Source: Bacillota bacterium (GTDB lineage Bacteria; Bacillota; Clostridia; Lachnospirales; Lachnospiraceae). Taken from it: DNA of 64,000 nucleotides. The notes below the pieces were generated by a model. That model was not told the DNA's origin, made no database searches, and worked only from the letters and a program-made list of their open reading frames with translations. The translations under genes and the position numbers were made by a program. Positions 18,294-27,192 of the stretch are shown in pieces. The stretch is from positions 15,517 through 79,516 of the forward strand of contig JAFAFU010000037.1 of the NCBI GenBank assembly GCA_023423335.1, in the 5' to 3' direction. Within the stretch, counting starts at the first letter, position 1. Every line of letters starts with the position of its first letter.

Positions 18294-19190
18294 ATGCATA
18301 GCTATTTAAGAGCCATCGGCTTTAGTAACATTAACGATAGAACAGAGCTAAATCGGTTATTCGATATGGTGAAGGAACAGGCGACAAAGATTCGGACCGT
18401 TCAAGTTGGCGGTAATAATGAATTAACGGAAATTTCTTATGGTTTTGGAGATGGAATGGGGATTATGCTCCGCGGAGAATATGACGAGAACAGAGTTTTC
18501 CATATGGAACATTACTTTCCTTATCTGGCAGGCCAGGGAATAAGCGCCAGTGAAGAGGTTGGAATTAACAAAAGAGTTGATACCGAGGCTTATACCGGCA
18601 TGTGCGATGATTACCGCCTGGGAGTGTCCCTGATTTTTTACCTGCAGAATGTGGTAGAATATCTGGAGAAGAAAAATCAAAACATGACGATGAGTACAAA
18701 CTTTCCCATTACTCTGGCAGCGCTGTCCTTAGAAGGCAGAACCCTTCTCCCGATTGAAAAGGATGAGGTTCAGGTCCGTAATATTTCAGCGGAAACGAAA
18801 TACAGGAACAATCTGATTGCCGAAGCAAAAAAGGGTAACCAGGATGCCATAGACAGCCTGACGATTGATGATATCGATACCTATGCCATGGTGTCAAGAA
18901 GAGCAAAGAAAGAAGACATTTACTCTATCGTAGATACCAGCTTCATTCCCTTTGGCTCGGAGTCCGATAATTATAGCATTATTGCTACCATCCAGGAATG
19001 CGGCCTGATCCAGAATTCTCTTACAAAGGAGGAGATATACGACCTGTTGGTTTCCTGCAATGATATCAGCTTCCGCCTTTGCATCAATAAACAGGATCTT
19101 CTTGGGGAACCCGCAATAGGGCGAAGGTTTAAAGGTAATATCTGGATGCAGGGAAATATAGCATTTTCCGGACAATTGGCAAATGGATAA
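18294..19190 (+). CDS. DUF3881-family protein
   Basis: A 298-residue soluble protein starting MHSYLRAIGFSN, which resembles the DUF3881 family of Lachnospiraceae. No catalytic motif, signal peptide or membrane segment is seen. The ATG at 18294 has AGGTG upstream and fits the family start better than TTG at 18273. It stands alone between a terminator and tRNA-Arg. An AT-rich leader with TATAAT at 18245-18250 may contain its promoter. Function is unknown. Confidence 0.7.
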   Translation: MHSYLRAIGFSNINDRTELNRLFDMVKEQATKIRTVQVGGNNELTEISYGFGDGMGIMLRGEYDENRVFHMEHYFPYLAGQGISASEEVGINKRVDTEAYTGMCDDYRLGVSLIFYLQNVVEYLEKKNQNMTMSTNFPITLAALSLEGRTLLPIEKDEVQVRNISAETKYRNNLIAEAKKGNQDAIDSLTIDDIDTYAMVSRRAKKEDIYSIVDTSFIPFGSESDNYSIIATIQECGLIQNSLTKEEIYDLLVSCNDISFRLCINKQDLLGEPAIGRRFKGNIWMQGNIAFSGQLANG

Positions 19191-19208
19191 ATTCCTTTCG
19201 ATAGGATA

Positions 19209-19237
19209 TTGACTTAAGAGGACGGAAATAGTAGAAT
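19209..19237 (+). promoter_or_regulatory. Promoter for tRNA-Arg
   Basis: TTGACT (19209-19214) and TAGAAT (19232-19237) are 17 bp apart, 15 bp before the tRNA. Confidence 0.8.
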
Positions 19238-19252
19238 AAATACGTTGTCTTT

Positions 19253-19326
19253 GTGTTTGTAGCTCAGCAGGATAGAGCGTCCGCCTCCTAAGCGGAAGGT
19301 CGTGGGTTCAAATCCCGCCAGACACG
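19253..19326 (+). tRNA. tRNA-Arg (anticodon CCT)
   Basis: Full cloverleaf: acceptor GTGTTTG/CAGACAC with one G-U, D arm GCTC/GAGC, anticodon stem TCCGC/GCGGA with loop CTCCTAA (anticodon CCT, reads AGG), T arm GTGGG-TTCAAAT-CCCGC. Discriminator G; CCA is not encoded. Confidence 0.97.
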
Positions 19327-19349
19327 TTGAGCATGAAATGGAGGAAGAG

Positions 19350-19408
19350 AAAAAAGCTTTTCCTGAAGGAATAGGAGTGGATCCTGTTCTTTCGGGAGAA
19401 GCTTTTTT
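19350..19408 (+). terminator. Long-stem terminator after tRNA-Arg
   Basis: Arms 19350-19371 and 19387-19408 pair over 22 positions with three G-U pairs; the right arm ends in six T. The following 120 bp to the Pho box hold nothing else recognisable. Confidence 0.85.
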
Positions 19409-19529
19409 ATTACCCCCCCCAAATTGCATTATGCAGATGATCTCCCGTAGCAAATGGCGCCGGCTATATTATCAGGAAAAGAATAGAATGATTAAATATA
19501 TAAATAATAACAATAAAACAGGAAGCGAC

Positions 19530-19558
19530 TTTACATGGATTTTACATAATCTAAACAT
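19530..19558 (+). promoter_or_regulatory. Pho box upstream of pstS
   Basis: Three direct repeats TTTACAT, TTTACAT and TAAACAT start at 19530, 19541 and 19552, an exact 11-bp period. This is the arrangement bound by Firmicutes PhoP. It implies that the downstream phoP-phoR pair drives pst under phosphate limitation. Confidence 0.8.
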
Positions 19559-19636
19559 GATTATGCTTACGATGTAATGACAGAAATGTTATTCTGAACT
19601 TGTAAAAAAGATTTGTATAAAAAAGGAGAATAAATA

Positions 19637-20503
19637 ATGATATATAAATTCAGAAAGCTGGCAGTTGTGCTTATGGCAATAGGAATAGCCGGATTGCTTG
19701 TGGCCTGCGGCAATAATGACAGTTCGGATCAGGGACCGGATAGCGGTAACGGAAGTGCAAACAATTTAAAGGGAGCCTTGACCATGGCCGGGTCCACCTC
19801 CATGGAGAAGCTTGCTAATGCAGCGGCAGAGGCCTTTATGACAAAATATCCGAAGGTAAGTATCTCACCGGAATTTATCGGCTCTTCTGCAGGAGTAACA
19901 GCGGTAATCGAAGGAACGGTGGATATCGGAAACTCTTCCCGGAATTTGAAGGATAGCGAGAAGAGCGCCGGTGTTGTGGAAAATATAGTAGCAATTGACG
20001 GAATAGCGGTCATCATAGATAAAACAAATACGGCGGCAAATCTTACGAAGGAGCAGCTGATTGGGATCTATACGGGCACCATTAAAAACTGGAGCGAAGT
20101 AGGAGGGGCGGATAAGCCCGTTGTCGTAGTTGGAAGGGAAGCCGGCTCCGGTACCAGGGGAGCCTTTGAAGAAATACTCGAAATCGTAGACCTATGCAAA
20201 TATTCCAATGAGATCAACAGCACCGGCGGCGTAATGGCAAAGGTGGCTTCCACACCCGGAGCAATCGGGTATGTGTCCATTGATATTCTGGATGACACGG
20301 TTTTAACAATAGAACTTGATAACACAGCACCGACGGTAGAGAACATTAAAGCCGGCAGCTATTTGTTAAGTCGGCCCTTTGTTATGGCAACCAAGGGTGA
20401 GATATCCGAGCAAAATGAAGTAGTACGGGCATTCTTCGAATACATGGGATCTGAGGAAGGAAAAGAATTGATCCGAAGTGTGGGACTTATTACATTGGAT
20501 TAA
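19637..20503 (+). CDS. pstS: Phosphate ABC transporter substrate-binding lipoprotein
   Basis: Membrane-anchored receptor that binds phosphate for PstCAB. An N-terminal signal with lipobox LLVAC (Cys about residue 24) is followed by a Ser/Asn/Gly linker and the PBP-like domain with GSTSMEKL, GSSAGV, REAGSGTRGAFEEI and GAIGYVS. Length 288 is typical. AAGGAG precedes the ATG. It heads the pstSCAB-phoU-phoPR cluster. Confidence 0.96.
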   Translation: MIYKFRKLAVVLMAIGIAGLLVACGNNDSSDQGPDSGNGSANNLKGALTMAGSTSMEKLANAAAEAFMTKYPKVSISPEFIGSSAGVTAVIEGTVDIGNSSRNLKDSEKSAGVVENIVAIDGIAVIIDKTNTAANLTKEQLIGIYTGTIKNWSEVGGADKPVVVVGREAGSGTRGAFEEILEIVDLCKYSNEINSTGGVMAKVASTPGAIGYVSIDILDDTVLTIELDNTAPTVENIKAGSYLLSRPFVMATKGEISEQNEVVRAFFEYMGSEEGKELIRSVGLITLD

Positions 20504-20577
20504 AGGGCACTGCCGGACAACGGCTTAAGAAGCCTGGGGTTTTAATCCTGCAGGTAGCGAGGAGACGCAAAGATTAT

Positions 20578-21516
20578 ATGAGCGAAAAAGGCTTTTCCAT
20601 TATGGGAAATTTCAAAACAAAGAATAAAGTAGAAAAAGTGGCAGGGGTGATTTTTACTGCCTTTGCATTTTTTGCCGTCCTGGCGGTATTTTCTATTACA
20701 TTATATATGGTAATCAGCGGCACTCCTGCAATTTTTGAGGTGGGGCTGAAGGAAATTATATTTGGTACGGTATGGAAGCCTACGGCAGCGAATCCGGCAT
20801 TCGGGATTTTCTATGTAATTCTTACTTCTATTATCGGAACCTTTGGAGCAATTCTGATTGGTGTTCCGATCGGTGTTTTAACCGCGGTGTTTTTGGCGGA
20901 GACAGCGCCCAGGCGTCTGGCAGCAATTGTGAAGCCTGCAGTGGAGCTGTTAGCCGGAATTCCTTCTGTAATCTACGGGCTATTGGGTATTCTGATACTA
21001 AACCCAATCATGTATCAATTGGAGCTGGCAATTTTTAAGGATTCGCCAAACCATCAGTTTACCGGGGGATCCAATCTGATATCAGCAGTTCTGGTTCTGG
21101 CAATAATGATACTCCCTACGGTAATTAATATCAGCGAATCGGCAATTAAAGCGGTTCCTGAGCATTATAAGCAAGCTTCCCTGGCTCTTGGGGCAACCCG
21201 TATCCAGACAATTTTCAAGGTAATCCTGCCGGCTGCAAAATCCGGTATTGTTACAGCGATCGTACTAGGTGTCGGCAGAGCGATTGGAGAAGCCATGGCC
21301 ATCAGCATGGTGGCCGGTAATGGTGCAAACCTGCCCCTTCCCTTCAACTCCGTAAGATTTTTAACAACCGCGGTGGTATCCGAGATGTCCTATGCATCAG
21401 ACCTTCATAAGAGAGTACTGTTCACCATCGGTTTAGTATTATTTGCATTCATAATGCTGATCAATTTCATATTGAATAAGGTTATGAAAGGAGGAAGGAA
21501 GGATGCCGCAAGCTAA
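20578..21516 (+). CDS. pstC: Phosphate ABC transporter permease PstC
   Basis: Inner-membrane permease with about six membrane segments and the EAA-type loop (EHYKQASLALGATRIQT). The ATG at 20578 has GAGGAG 13 nt upstream; an in-frame ATG at 20602 lacks any site. The 3' end overlaps pstA by 14 bp. The 74-bp gap after pstS contains GC-rich repeats that could form a weak hairpin, as is common where receptor is made in excess. Confidence 0.95.
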   Translation: MSEKGFSIMGNFKTKNKVEKVAGVIFTAFAFFAVLAVFSITLYMVISGTPAIFEVGLKEIIFGTVWKPTAANPAFGIFYVILTSIIGTFGAILIGVPIGVLTAVFLAETAPRRLAAIVKPAVELLAGIPSVIYGLLGILILNPIMYQLELAIFKDSPNHQFTGGSNLISAVLVLAIMILPTVINISESAIKAVPEHYKQASLALGATRIQTIFKVILPAAKSGIVTAIVLGVGRAIGEAMAISMVAGNGANLPLPFNSVRFLTTAVVSEMSYASDLHKRVLFTIGLVLFAFIMLINFILNKVMKGGRKDAAS

Positions 21517-22387
21517 CAGTATTTACGGTAAAAGAGTCAGACCCTTAGATATCCTGGCAAATACGCTGATCTACTTATGCGCTTCGGTATCGATTGTTCT
21601 GCTGGCCGGAATTGTGGGATATGTAGCATACCGCGGAGCTTCTTCGGTAAACTGGGCTTTCCTGACCAAAGCACCCAGTGCCATAAAAGGGACCTTTGGT
21701 ATCGCGGGAAATATCATCAATACCCTTTATATCATCCTGATTACCCTTTTGATAGCCGTACCCTTTGGTGTGGGAGCTGCGATTTACCTGAACGAGTATG
21801 CGAAGCCCGGAAAACTGGTTAACCTGATCGAATTTACGACGGAGACCCTATCGGGAATACCTTCCATCGTCTTTGGCCTATTCGGATATGTATTCTTCGG
21901 ACTAACCCTGCAGTTGGGCTATTCCATTCTGACCGGAGCCCTGACCTTATCCCTTATGGTACTTCCATTGATAACGAGAAGCACTCAGGAGGCATTGAAA
22001 ACGGTTCCGGTCAGTTACCGGAGCGGCGCTTTGGGAATAGGGGCTACAAAATGGTATATGATTAGAACCATACTGCTGCCATCCGCTATGCCGGGCATCA
22101 TAACAGGTGTCATCCTCTCTGTAGGCCGTATCGTAGGTGAATCGGCAGCATTGCTTTTCACGGCAGGCAGCGGGTATCTGCTTCCAAAGCTGGGGCAGTA
22201 CGGAGAGGGGTTAGTCCAGAAGATAACGCAGCCGGGGGGAACGCTGACAATACAATTATATCTTTCAATGGAGAAAGCAAAATATGATAATGCTTTCGGA
22301 ATTGCTCTCGTGCTTCTGGTCATTGTATTTGGTATTAATCTGCTGACAAAATTTCTGTCACGCAGATACAACGTAAATAAAGCATAG
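21503..22387 (+). CDS. pstA: Phosphate ABC transporter permease PstA
   Basis: Second permease of the Pst complex. The 294-residue protein has six hydrophobic segments, FTTETLSGIPSIVFGLFGYV and the EAA-type loop VPVSYRSGALGIGATKWYMI. ATG at 21503 lies inside the end of pstC behind AAAGGAGG, so translation is probably coupled. Confidence 0.95.
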   Translation: MPQANSIYGKRVRPLDILANTLIYLCASVSIVLLAGIVGYVAYRGASSVNWAFLTKAPSAIKGTFGIAGNIINTLYIILITLLIAVPFGVGAAIYLNEYAKPGKLVNLIEFTTETLSGIPSIVFGLFGYVFFGLTLQLGYSILTGALTLSLMVLPLITRSTQEALKTVPVSYRSGALGIGATKWYMIRTILLPSAMPGIITGVILSVGRIVGESAALLFTAGSGYLLPKLGQYGEGLVQKITQPGGTLTIQLYLSMEKAKYDNAFGIALVLLVIVFGINLLTKFLSRRYNVNKA

Positions 22388-22434
22388 CATTAAGATTTCA
22401 TATGGATACGCATTTGCTTTAATTGGAGGTAAAT

Positions 22435-23193
22435 ATGCTAAAGGATAAGATAAGTACAACAAACCTGCATCTGTATTACGGAACCAACCATGCGTTAAAG
22501 GGCGTGGATATGAATATAAAAGAAAAATCTATTACGGCATTTATCGGTCCCTCCGGTTGCGGCAAATCGACTTTTTTAAAGACCCTGAACCGGATGAATG
22601 ACCTGGTGCCGGGAGTAAAGATCGAAGGCCAGATAACCTTGGATGGGGAGGATATCTATGATTCTAGGGTGGATACAACACTTTTAAGGAAGAAAATCGG
22701 GATGGTATTTCAACAGCCAAACCCGTTTCCGATGTCGATTTATGATAATATTGCTTATGGACCCAGAATCCATGGAATAAAAGCGAAGGCAGAATTGGAC
22801 CGGATTGTTGAAGAGAGCCTGAAGGGCGCCGCGTTGCTCGACGAGGTCAAGGACCGTCTGAGGAAGTCTGCCTTAGGATTGTCCGGCGGACAGCAGCAGA
22901 GGCTCTGTATAGCCAGAGCACTGGCAGTAGAACCGGAGGTACTTTTGATGGATGAACCTACCTCTGCCCTGGATCCCATCTCAACACTTAAGATTGAGGA
23001 TCTGATGTCCGAATTGAAGGAAAAATATACGGTGGCAATCGTTACGCATAATATGCAGCAGGCGGCCCGTATCTCAGACTATACCGCTTTCTTTTTGGTA
23101 GGAGAGGTAGTGGAATTTGCATCGACTGACACCCTGTTCACCAGGCCGGTGGATAAGCGGACAGAGGATTACATTACCGGAAGATTTGGCTGA
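22435..23193 (+). CDS. pstB: Phosphate ABC transporter ATPase PstB
   Basis: ATPase that powers phosphate import. Starting at ATG 22435 (TTGGAGG upstream) it has 252 residues with Walker A GPSGCGKST at 38-46, Q-loop FQQPNPFPMSIYDN, signature LSGGQQQR and Walker B LLMDEPTSALDP. The TTG at 22423 lies within the ribosome-binding site and is not the start. Confidence 0.97.
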   Translation: MLKDKISTTNLHLYYGTNHALKGVDMNIKEKSITAFIGPSGCGKSTFLKTLNRMNDLVPGVKIEGQITLDGEDIYDSRVDTTLLRKKIGMVFQQPNPFPMSIYDNIAYGPRIHGIKAKAELDRIVEESLKGAALLDEVKDRLRKSALGLSGGQQQRLCIARALAVEPEVLLMDEPTSALDPISTLKIEDLMSELKEKYTVAIVTHNMQQAARISDYTAFFLVGEVVEFASTDTLFTRPVDKRTEDYITGRFG

Positions 23194-23365
23194 TGGGGAT
23201 TATTTGACAGTGCTTGATACATTCGGTATAATTTGTATCAGGGGCAGAATTTTAGTATAAAAAGAATTTTGAAAGAGCCAAAATTCTTGGGAAGAACTAC
23301 GAAGGTTCGCAATGTGAATTTGAGCCTGCGGTATTAAGTTGCAGGTAAAAGGAGGCTTAGCTACT

Positions 23366-24028
23366 ATGACAGCGAGAATGAGCTTTGAACATGAGCTGCA
23401 GTTATTGAAGAATAATTTACGAGAGATGGGTGAGATGATCGAAACAGCCATTGAGAAGACCTTGAGGGCGTTCGAATCTCAGGATGAGGTCATGGCCAGG
23501 GAGATTATCCAAGGTGACCGAAATATAAATGACATAGAGAAAGCCATTGAATCCAGATGTCTTTCCCTGATACTGAAGCAGCAGCCGGTGGCCAGGGATT
23601 TAAGGATTGTTACAACAGCCCTTAAGGTGGTTACGGACATGGAACGGATCGGAGACCATGCCGCCGATATCGCGGAATTGATCCTTCGGGAGAAGAGGGA
23701 GCATATCTATAACCTGGTAAAGCATATTCCGGAGATGGGTAAGGTTTCAAAGGAAATGGTCCACGATGCAGTTCAGGCATTTACCGGGCTTAATGTGGAA
23801 GAAGCCAGAAGAATTATTAAAAAGGATGACGTTGTAGATGAGCTGTTCGATGAGGTTAAGAAAGAGGTAGCAGCTTTACTAAGGGCATCGACGGAACATG
23901 TGGACCAGTGCGTGGATATTTTGATGATAGCAAAGTATTTTGAACGGATCGGAGACCATGCGGTAAATATCTGTGAATGGACGGAGTTTCATGAAACAGG
24001 TTCGATGAATAATATCCGAATTCTATAG
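23366..24028 (+). CDS. phoU: Phosphate uptake regulator PhoU
   Basis: PhoU links Pst transporter state to PhoR. The 220-residue all-helical protein has two PhoU repeats, each with ERIGDHA (ERIGDHAADIAEL and ERIGDHAVNICEW), the metal-binding signature. ATG 23366 is 10 nt after AAAGGAGG. The 172-bp gap before it holds no clear terminator. Confidence 0.95.
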   Translation: MTARMSFEHELQLLKNNLREMGEMIETAIEKTLRAFESQDEVMAREIIQGDRNINDIEKAIESRCLSLILKQQPVARDLRIVTTALKVVTDMERIGDHAADIAELILREKREHIYNLVKHIPEMGKVSKEMVHDAVQAFTGLNVEEARRIIKKDDVVDELFDEVKKEVAALLRASTEHVDQCVDILMIAKYFERIGDHAVNICEWTEFHETGSMNNIRIL

Positions 24029-24079
24029 TGCGTTGGAAAGATGATCCGAGAGAGCAGGGATTGATACGGAGGTGGGATT

Positions 24080-24766
24080 ATGGAGAAAATCTATGTGATA
24101 GAGGATGATGAAAGTATCCGGGAGCTGCTGAAGGTGGCACTTGAGGGCTTTGGCTACTGTATTAAGGCTTATGAAGCCGCAGAGCAGGCGCTATCCGATA
24201 TGAAGGATGATAAACCTGATCTGGCGGTATTTGATATCATGCTGCCGGGTATGGACGGTTTAACAGCGATCCGCCAGGTAAGAAAGGATGCTGCTTTAAA
24301 AAATGTTCCTATCATCTGCCTGACAGCCAAGGACAAGGAATTGGATAAAGTAGCGGGCCTGGATGTCGGTGCGGACGATTACATTACCAAGCCCTTCGGG
24401 GTTCTGGAACTGGCGGCAAGAATCCGTTCGCTGCTGCGCCGGTCCAGTAAAAATGATACCGAGGAGCTTAACCAGACGGGAGGACTGACCATCAATACTC
24501 TGGCAAGGGAGGTAAGAGTCGAGGGCAAATTGGTGGAATTAACCTATAAGGAATATGAGCTGCTTCATTATTTAATTGAGAACAGCACCCGGGTCGTCAG
24601 CAGGGAAGAGCTTCTAAACCAGATTTGGGGCTACGATTATGACGGAGAAACCAGGACACTTGATATCCATATCCGCTCACTCAGGCAGAAGCTGGGCAGT
24701 GTAGGGGAAGAATGCATCCGGACTACCAGGAGCGTCGGCTATCGGTTTGTAAAAGAGAAGGAGTAA
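24080..24766 (+). CDS. phoP: OmpR-family response regulator, PhoP/PhoB-like
   Basis: Receiver domain with EDDE, phosphoacceptor Asp in LAVFDIMLPG, and YITKPF lysine; then a winged-helix DNA-binding domain (ELTYKEYELLHYLIEN ... RSVGYRFV). Its place after phoU and before a HAMP kinase, plus the Pho box upstream of pstS, supports PhoP. The name rests on context. The kinase gene starts 1 bp after the stop. Confidence 0.88.
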   Translation: MEKIYVIEDDESIRELLKVALEGFGYCIKAYEAAEQALSDMKDDKPDLAVFDIMLPGMDGLTAIRQVRKDAALKNVPIICLTAKDKELDKVAGLDVGADDYITKPFGVLELAARIRSLLRRSSKNDTEELNQTGGLTINTLAREVRVEGKLVELTYKEYELLHYLIENSTRVVSREELLNQIWGYDYDGETRTLDIHIRSLRQKLGSVGEECIRTTRSVGYRFVKEKE

Positions 24767-24767
24767 A

Positions 24768-26162
24768 TTGAAGAGGGCAGTATTTCAAAAGTTTATAATG
24801 ATACTGGCACTGGCGCTTATTTTAAGCGGCAGTATTTTTAGTGTGACCATGAGCGACATCCTGCTGGATAAAACAAGGGAGAATATGCTGCGTATTCTTC
24901 AAACCGTTGATTATTCTTTGGATTATGGCAGCGGTCTGGAGGATCAGATAAAACTATGGAAGACCGTCCAGACGGAGGAAAAAAACAGGTTTACGATAAT
25001 GGATCTGGATGGAAATATTCTGCTTGACAGTGAGGTTGACTCCTATGAAACAATGGAGAATCATTCCGACCGGGAAGAGGTAAAGGAAGCGTTAAGAAGT
25101 GGTACAGGATATGCAAAGAGGCTTTCGGATACCCTGAAGGTTCCCATGCTCTATGTATCCACCCTTTCGGTGAGAGGAGACTATATTCTCAGAATGGCAG
25201 TTCCTTTTTCCGGACTGATTGATTATGTCGGTCTCTTATTTCCGGCTATTATCATAAGCATAGGGGTATCCCTTCTGGTCTCGATTATCTTGGCTGACCG
25301 TTTCTCCGGATCAATTACCAGACCCTTGAAGGATATCGCGGAAGAACTGCTGAAGCTGAAGGAAGAAAATCCGGAATTTAATTTTAAACCCTATCGTTAT
25401 GATGAAATGAATGTAATTGCGGAAACGGCAAAGCATATGGCTAATGCAGTGAATGAGTCCAGAAGACAAATCGAATTCGAAAAGATGGTCCGACAGGAGT
25501 TCTTCTCCAATGCATCCCATGAATTAAAGACACCGATTACCTCCATCCGGGGGTACGCGGAGCTGTTGAATAATGGCATGGCGACCGACGGGAGGATGAA
25601 GAAGGAATTCTTATCCCGTATTAAGAAAGAAACCGAAAATATGACAAACCTGATTAATGATATTCTGATGATCTCCCGGCTTGAAACCAAGGAGGCGGAG
25701 GTAGAAATTACAGAGGTCCGTTTGAGCCCTCTGGCGGTGGAGGTTTGTGAATCCCTGGAGCCTCTGGCCAAAGAATGTCAGGTTACCGTAAAACTGAACT
25801 GTAAACCCCTCAGTATGAAAGCCAATATTGGTCAGCTGAAGGAACTTTTAAATAATCTGATTACAAATGCCATCAAATACAATAAACCCGAGGGCAAAGT
25901 ATATGTTACCGTCGCCTCCGAGGGTAAGGATATCGTTATTATCGTAGAGGATACCGGAGTTGGAATTCCGGAAGAAGCAAAACAGAGAGTATTTGAACGC
26001 TTCTATCGTGTGGACAAGGGAAGAAGCAAGAAGGTGGGCGGTACCGGTCTGGGATTATCCATCGTTAAACATGTGGTTAATTATTATAATGGAACCATAG
26101 AGATGGAGAGCAAGCTGGATGTGGGAACTAAATTTACGATAAGGCTTCCATGGCAGAGGTAG
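24768..26162 (+). CDS. phoR: Phosphate-regulon sensor histidine kinase PhoR-like
   Basis: Two membrane helices (about residues 8-30 and 150-175) flank an extracytoplasmic sensor region. HAMP (DRFSGSITRPLKDIAEEL) and HisKA (FFSNASHELKTPITSIRGYAEL shortened here to ASHELKTPI) follow, then HATPase with NAIKYN, DTGVGIPE and GGTGLGLSIV. No PAS domain is evident, which differs from Bacillus PhoR. TTG start, coupled to phoP. Confidence 0.87.
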   Translation: MKRAVFQKFIMILALALILSGSIFSVTMSDILLDKTRENMLRILQTVDYSLDYGSGLEDQIKLWKTVQTEEKNRFTIMDLDGNILLDSEVDSYETMENHSDREEVKEALRSGTGYAKRLSDTLKVPMLYVSTLSVRGDYILRMAVPFSGLIDYVGLLFPAIIISIGVSLLVSIILADRFSGSITRPLKDIAEELLKLKEENPEFNFKPYRYDEMNVIAETAKHMANAVNESRRQIEFEKMVRQEFFSNASHELKTPITSIRGYAELLNNGMATDGRMKKEFLSRIKKETENMTNLINDILMISRLETKEAEVEITEVRLSPLAVEVCESLEPLAKECQVTVKLNCKPLSMKANIGQLKELLNNLITNAIKYNKPEGKVYVTVASEGKDIVIIVEDTGVGIPEEAKQRVFERFYRVDKGRSKKVGGTGLGLSIVKHVVNYYNGTIEMESKLDVGTKFTIRLPWQR

Positions 26163-26262
26163 CGGTCCGAGGTTAAGAAAAGAGTAAGGTTATTCCTGTT
26201 CTATGCCGATATATATTTATAAGCACTTAAATATGTGCCATGATCGGCAGATAGGAGCTCGT

Positions 26263-27120
26263 ATGAGAAAGCACTTAAATCCAATCTTTTTTAGTATAAC
26301 CTTTTTGGCAGCCTTGGTGGCTGAAATCTACTGCATACAAATATTGGAGGGGGATCTGATCAGTGTAATAGGAATCGGATGTGTACTTTTGATAAACTTT
26401 TACCTGCTTTTGGACAGTATCCGGGGACAGCTGATACAGGGACGTGACCGTACCAAATTTTATCTGGAACAGCTATACCGTGAAGAAGTCGAAAAATCTG
26501 GTGAGAGATATACAGAAGTTCTGAATCTTCTGAAAGCCTCTTATACGGCGGCCAAGAAAAACGGAGCTATGATGGAGGAGAAACAGGAGGAGCTGCTGCT
26601 TAGACTGACGGCCATGGAAAAGAGCAATACCCTTGCCCTGCAGAAGGTGGCAGAGTATCAGAAAAAGCTGATGGAAGGCCAGAAGAAGGCCCTGAATATC
26701 GAACTTAATTATAATAAGGAAAATACGAAGCTGCTAATAGTAGCTTTGAAGAAAGAATTAGGTAAGCTGAAGCAGGAGGAACAGCTCTCGTTAATTCTGG
26801 ATGCCTTGAAGGGAGATAGAGAAAGCTTTGGAGAACCCCGAAAGGACGAGTCCATTTCGGAGCATATCGAGGATTTTCCGGAAGCACAGTGGATGCAGGA
26901 GGTACTTACGGATGGCGGAGAAATAGGCTTCCTGGAAGATGAATTGGAGGATGAAAATCCGCAGGAAGAGGATGCCGAAACAGGACTGGAAAATAACAGC
27001 GAGGAAGCTAAGCCGGAAGCACAAGACATAGTTCATAACATAGAACCGTTATATGACGATCCGAATAAAGCCCTTACGGCGGATGAGATTGCGACCTTAT
27101 TCGCTTCCTATGGAAAGTAA
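26263..27120 (+). CDS. Membrane-anchored coiled-coil acidic protein, unknown function
   Basis: From ATG 26263 (AGGAG 5 nt upstream) the 285-residue product has two close membrane helices (about 7-24 and 32-51), then a long coiled coil rich in Leu, Lys and Glu to about residue 195, an acidic low-complexity part, and a C-terminal motif KALTADEIATLFASYGK. That tail resembles short SQDEIDALF-type motifs of FliM/FliN-like docking regions, by inspection only. An earlier ATG at 26203 lacks a site. I do not recognise the family. Confidence 0.65.
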   Translation: MRKHLNPIFFSITFLAALVAEIYCIQILEGDLISVIGIGCVLLINFYLLLDSIRGQLIQGRDRTKFYLEQLYREEVEKSGERYTEVLNLLKASYTAAKKNGAMMEEKQEELLLRLTAMEKSNTLALQKVAEYQKKLMEGQKKALNIELNYNKENTKLLIVALKKELGKLKQEEQLSLILDALKGDRESFGEPRKDESISEHIEDFPEAQWMQEVLTDGGEIGFLEDELEDENPQEEDAETGLENNSEEAKPEAQDIVHNIEPLYDDPNKALTADEIATLFASYGK

Positions 27121-27154
27121 TCGAATCGGCGAACGAGCACATGGTACAAGAAAT

Positions 27155-27184
27155 AATGCCACCGTCTGAAGCTACGGTGGCATT
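27155..27184. terminator. Bidirectional terminator-like hairpin
   Basis: Arms 27155-27165 and 27174-27184 pair perfectly over 11 bp around an 8-nt loop; tails are short (ATTTCT right, A-rich left). It separates converging genes. Confidence 0.75.
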
Positions 27185-27192
27185 TCTAATAT

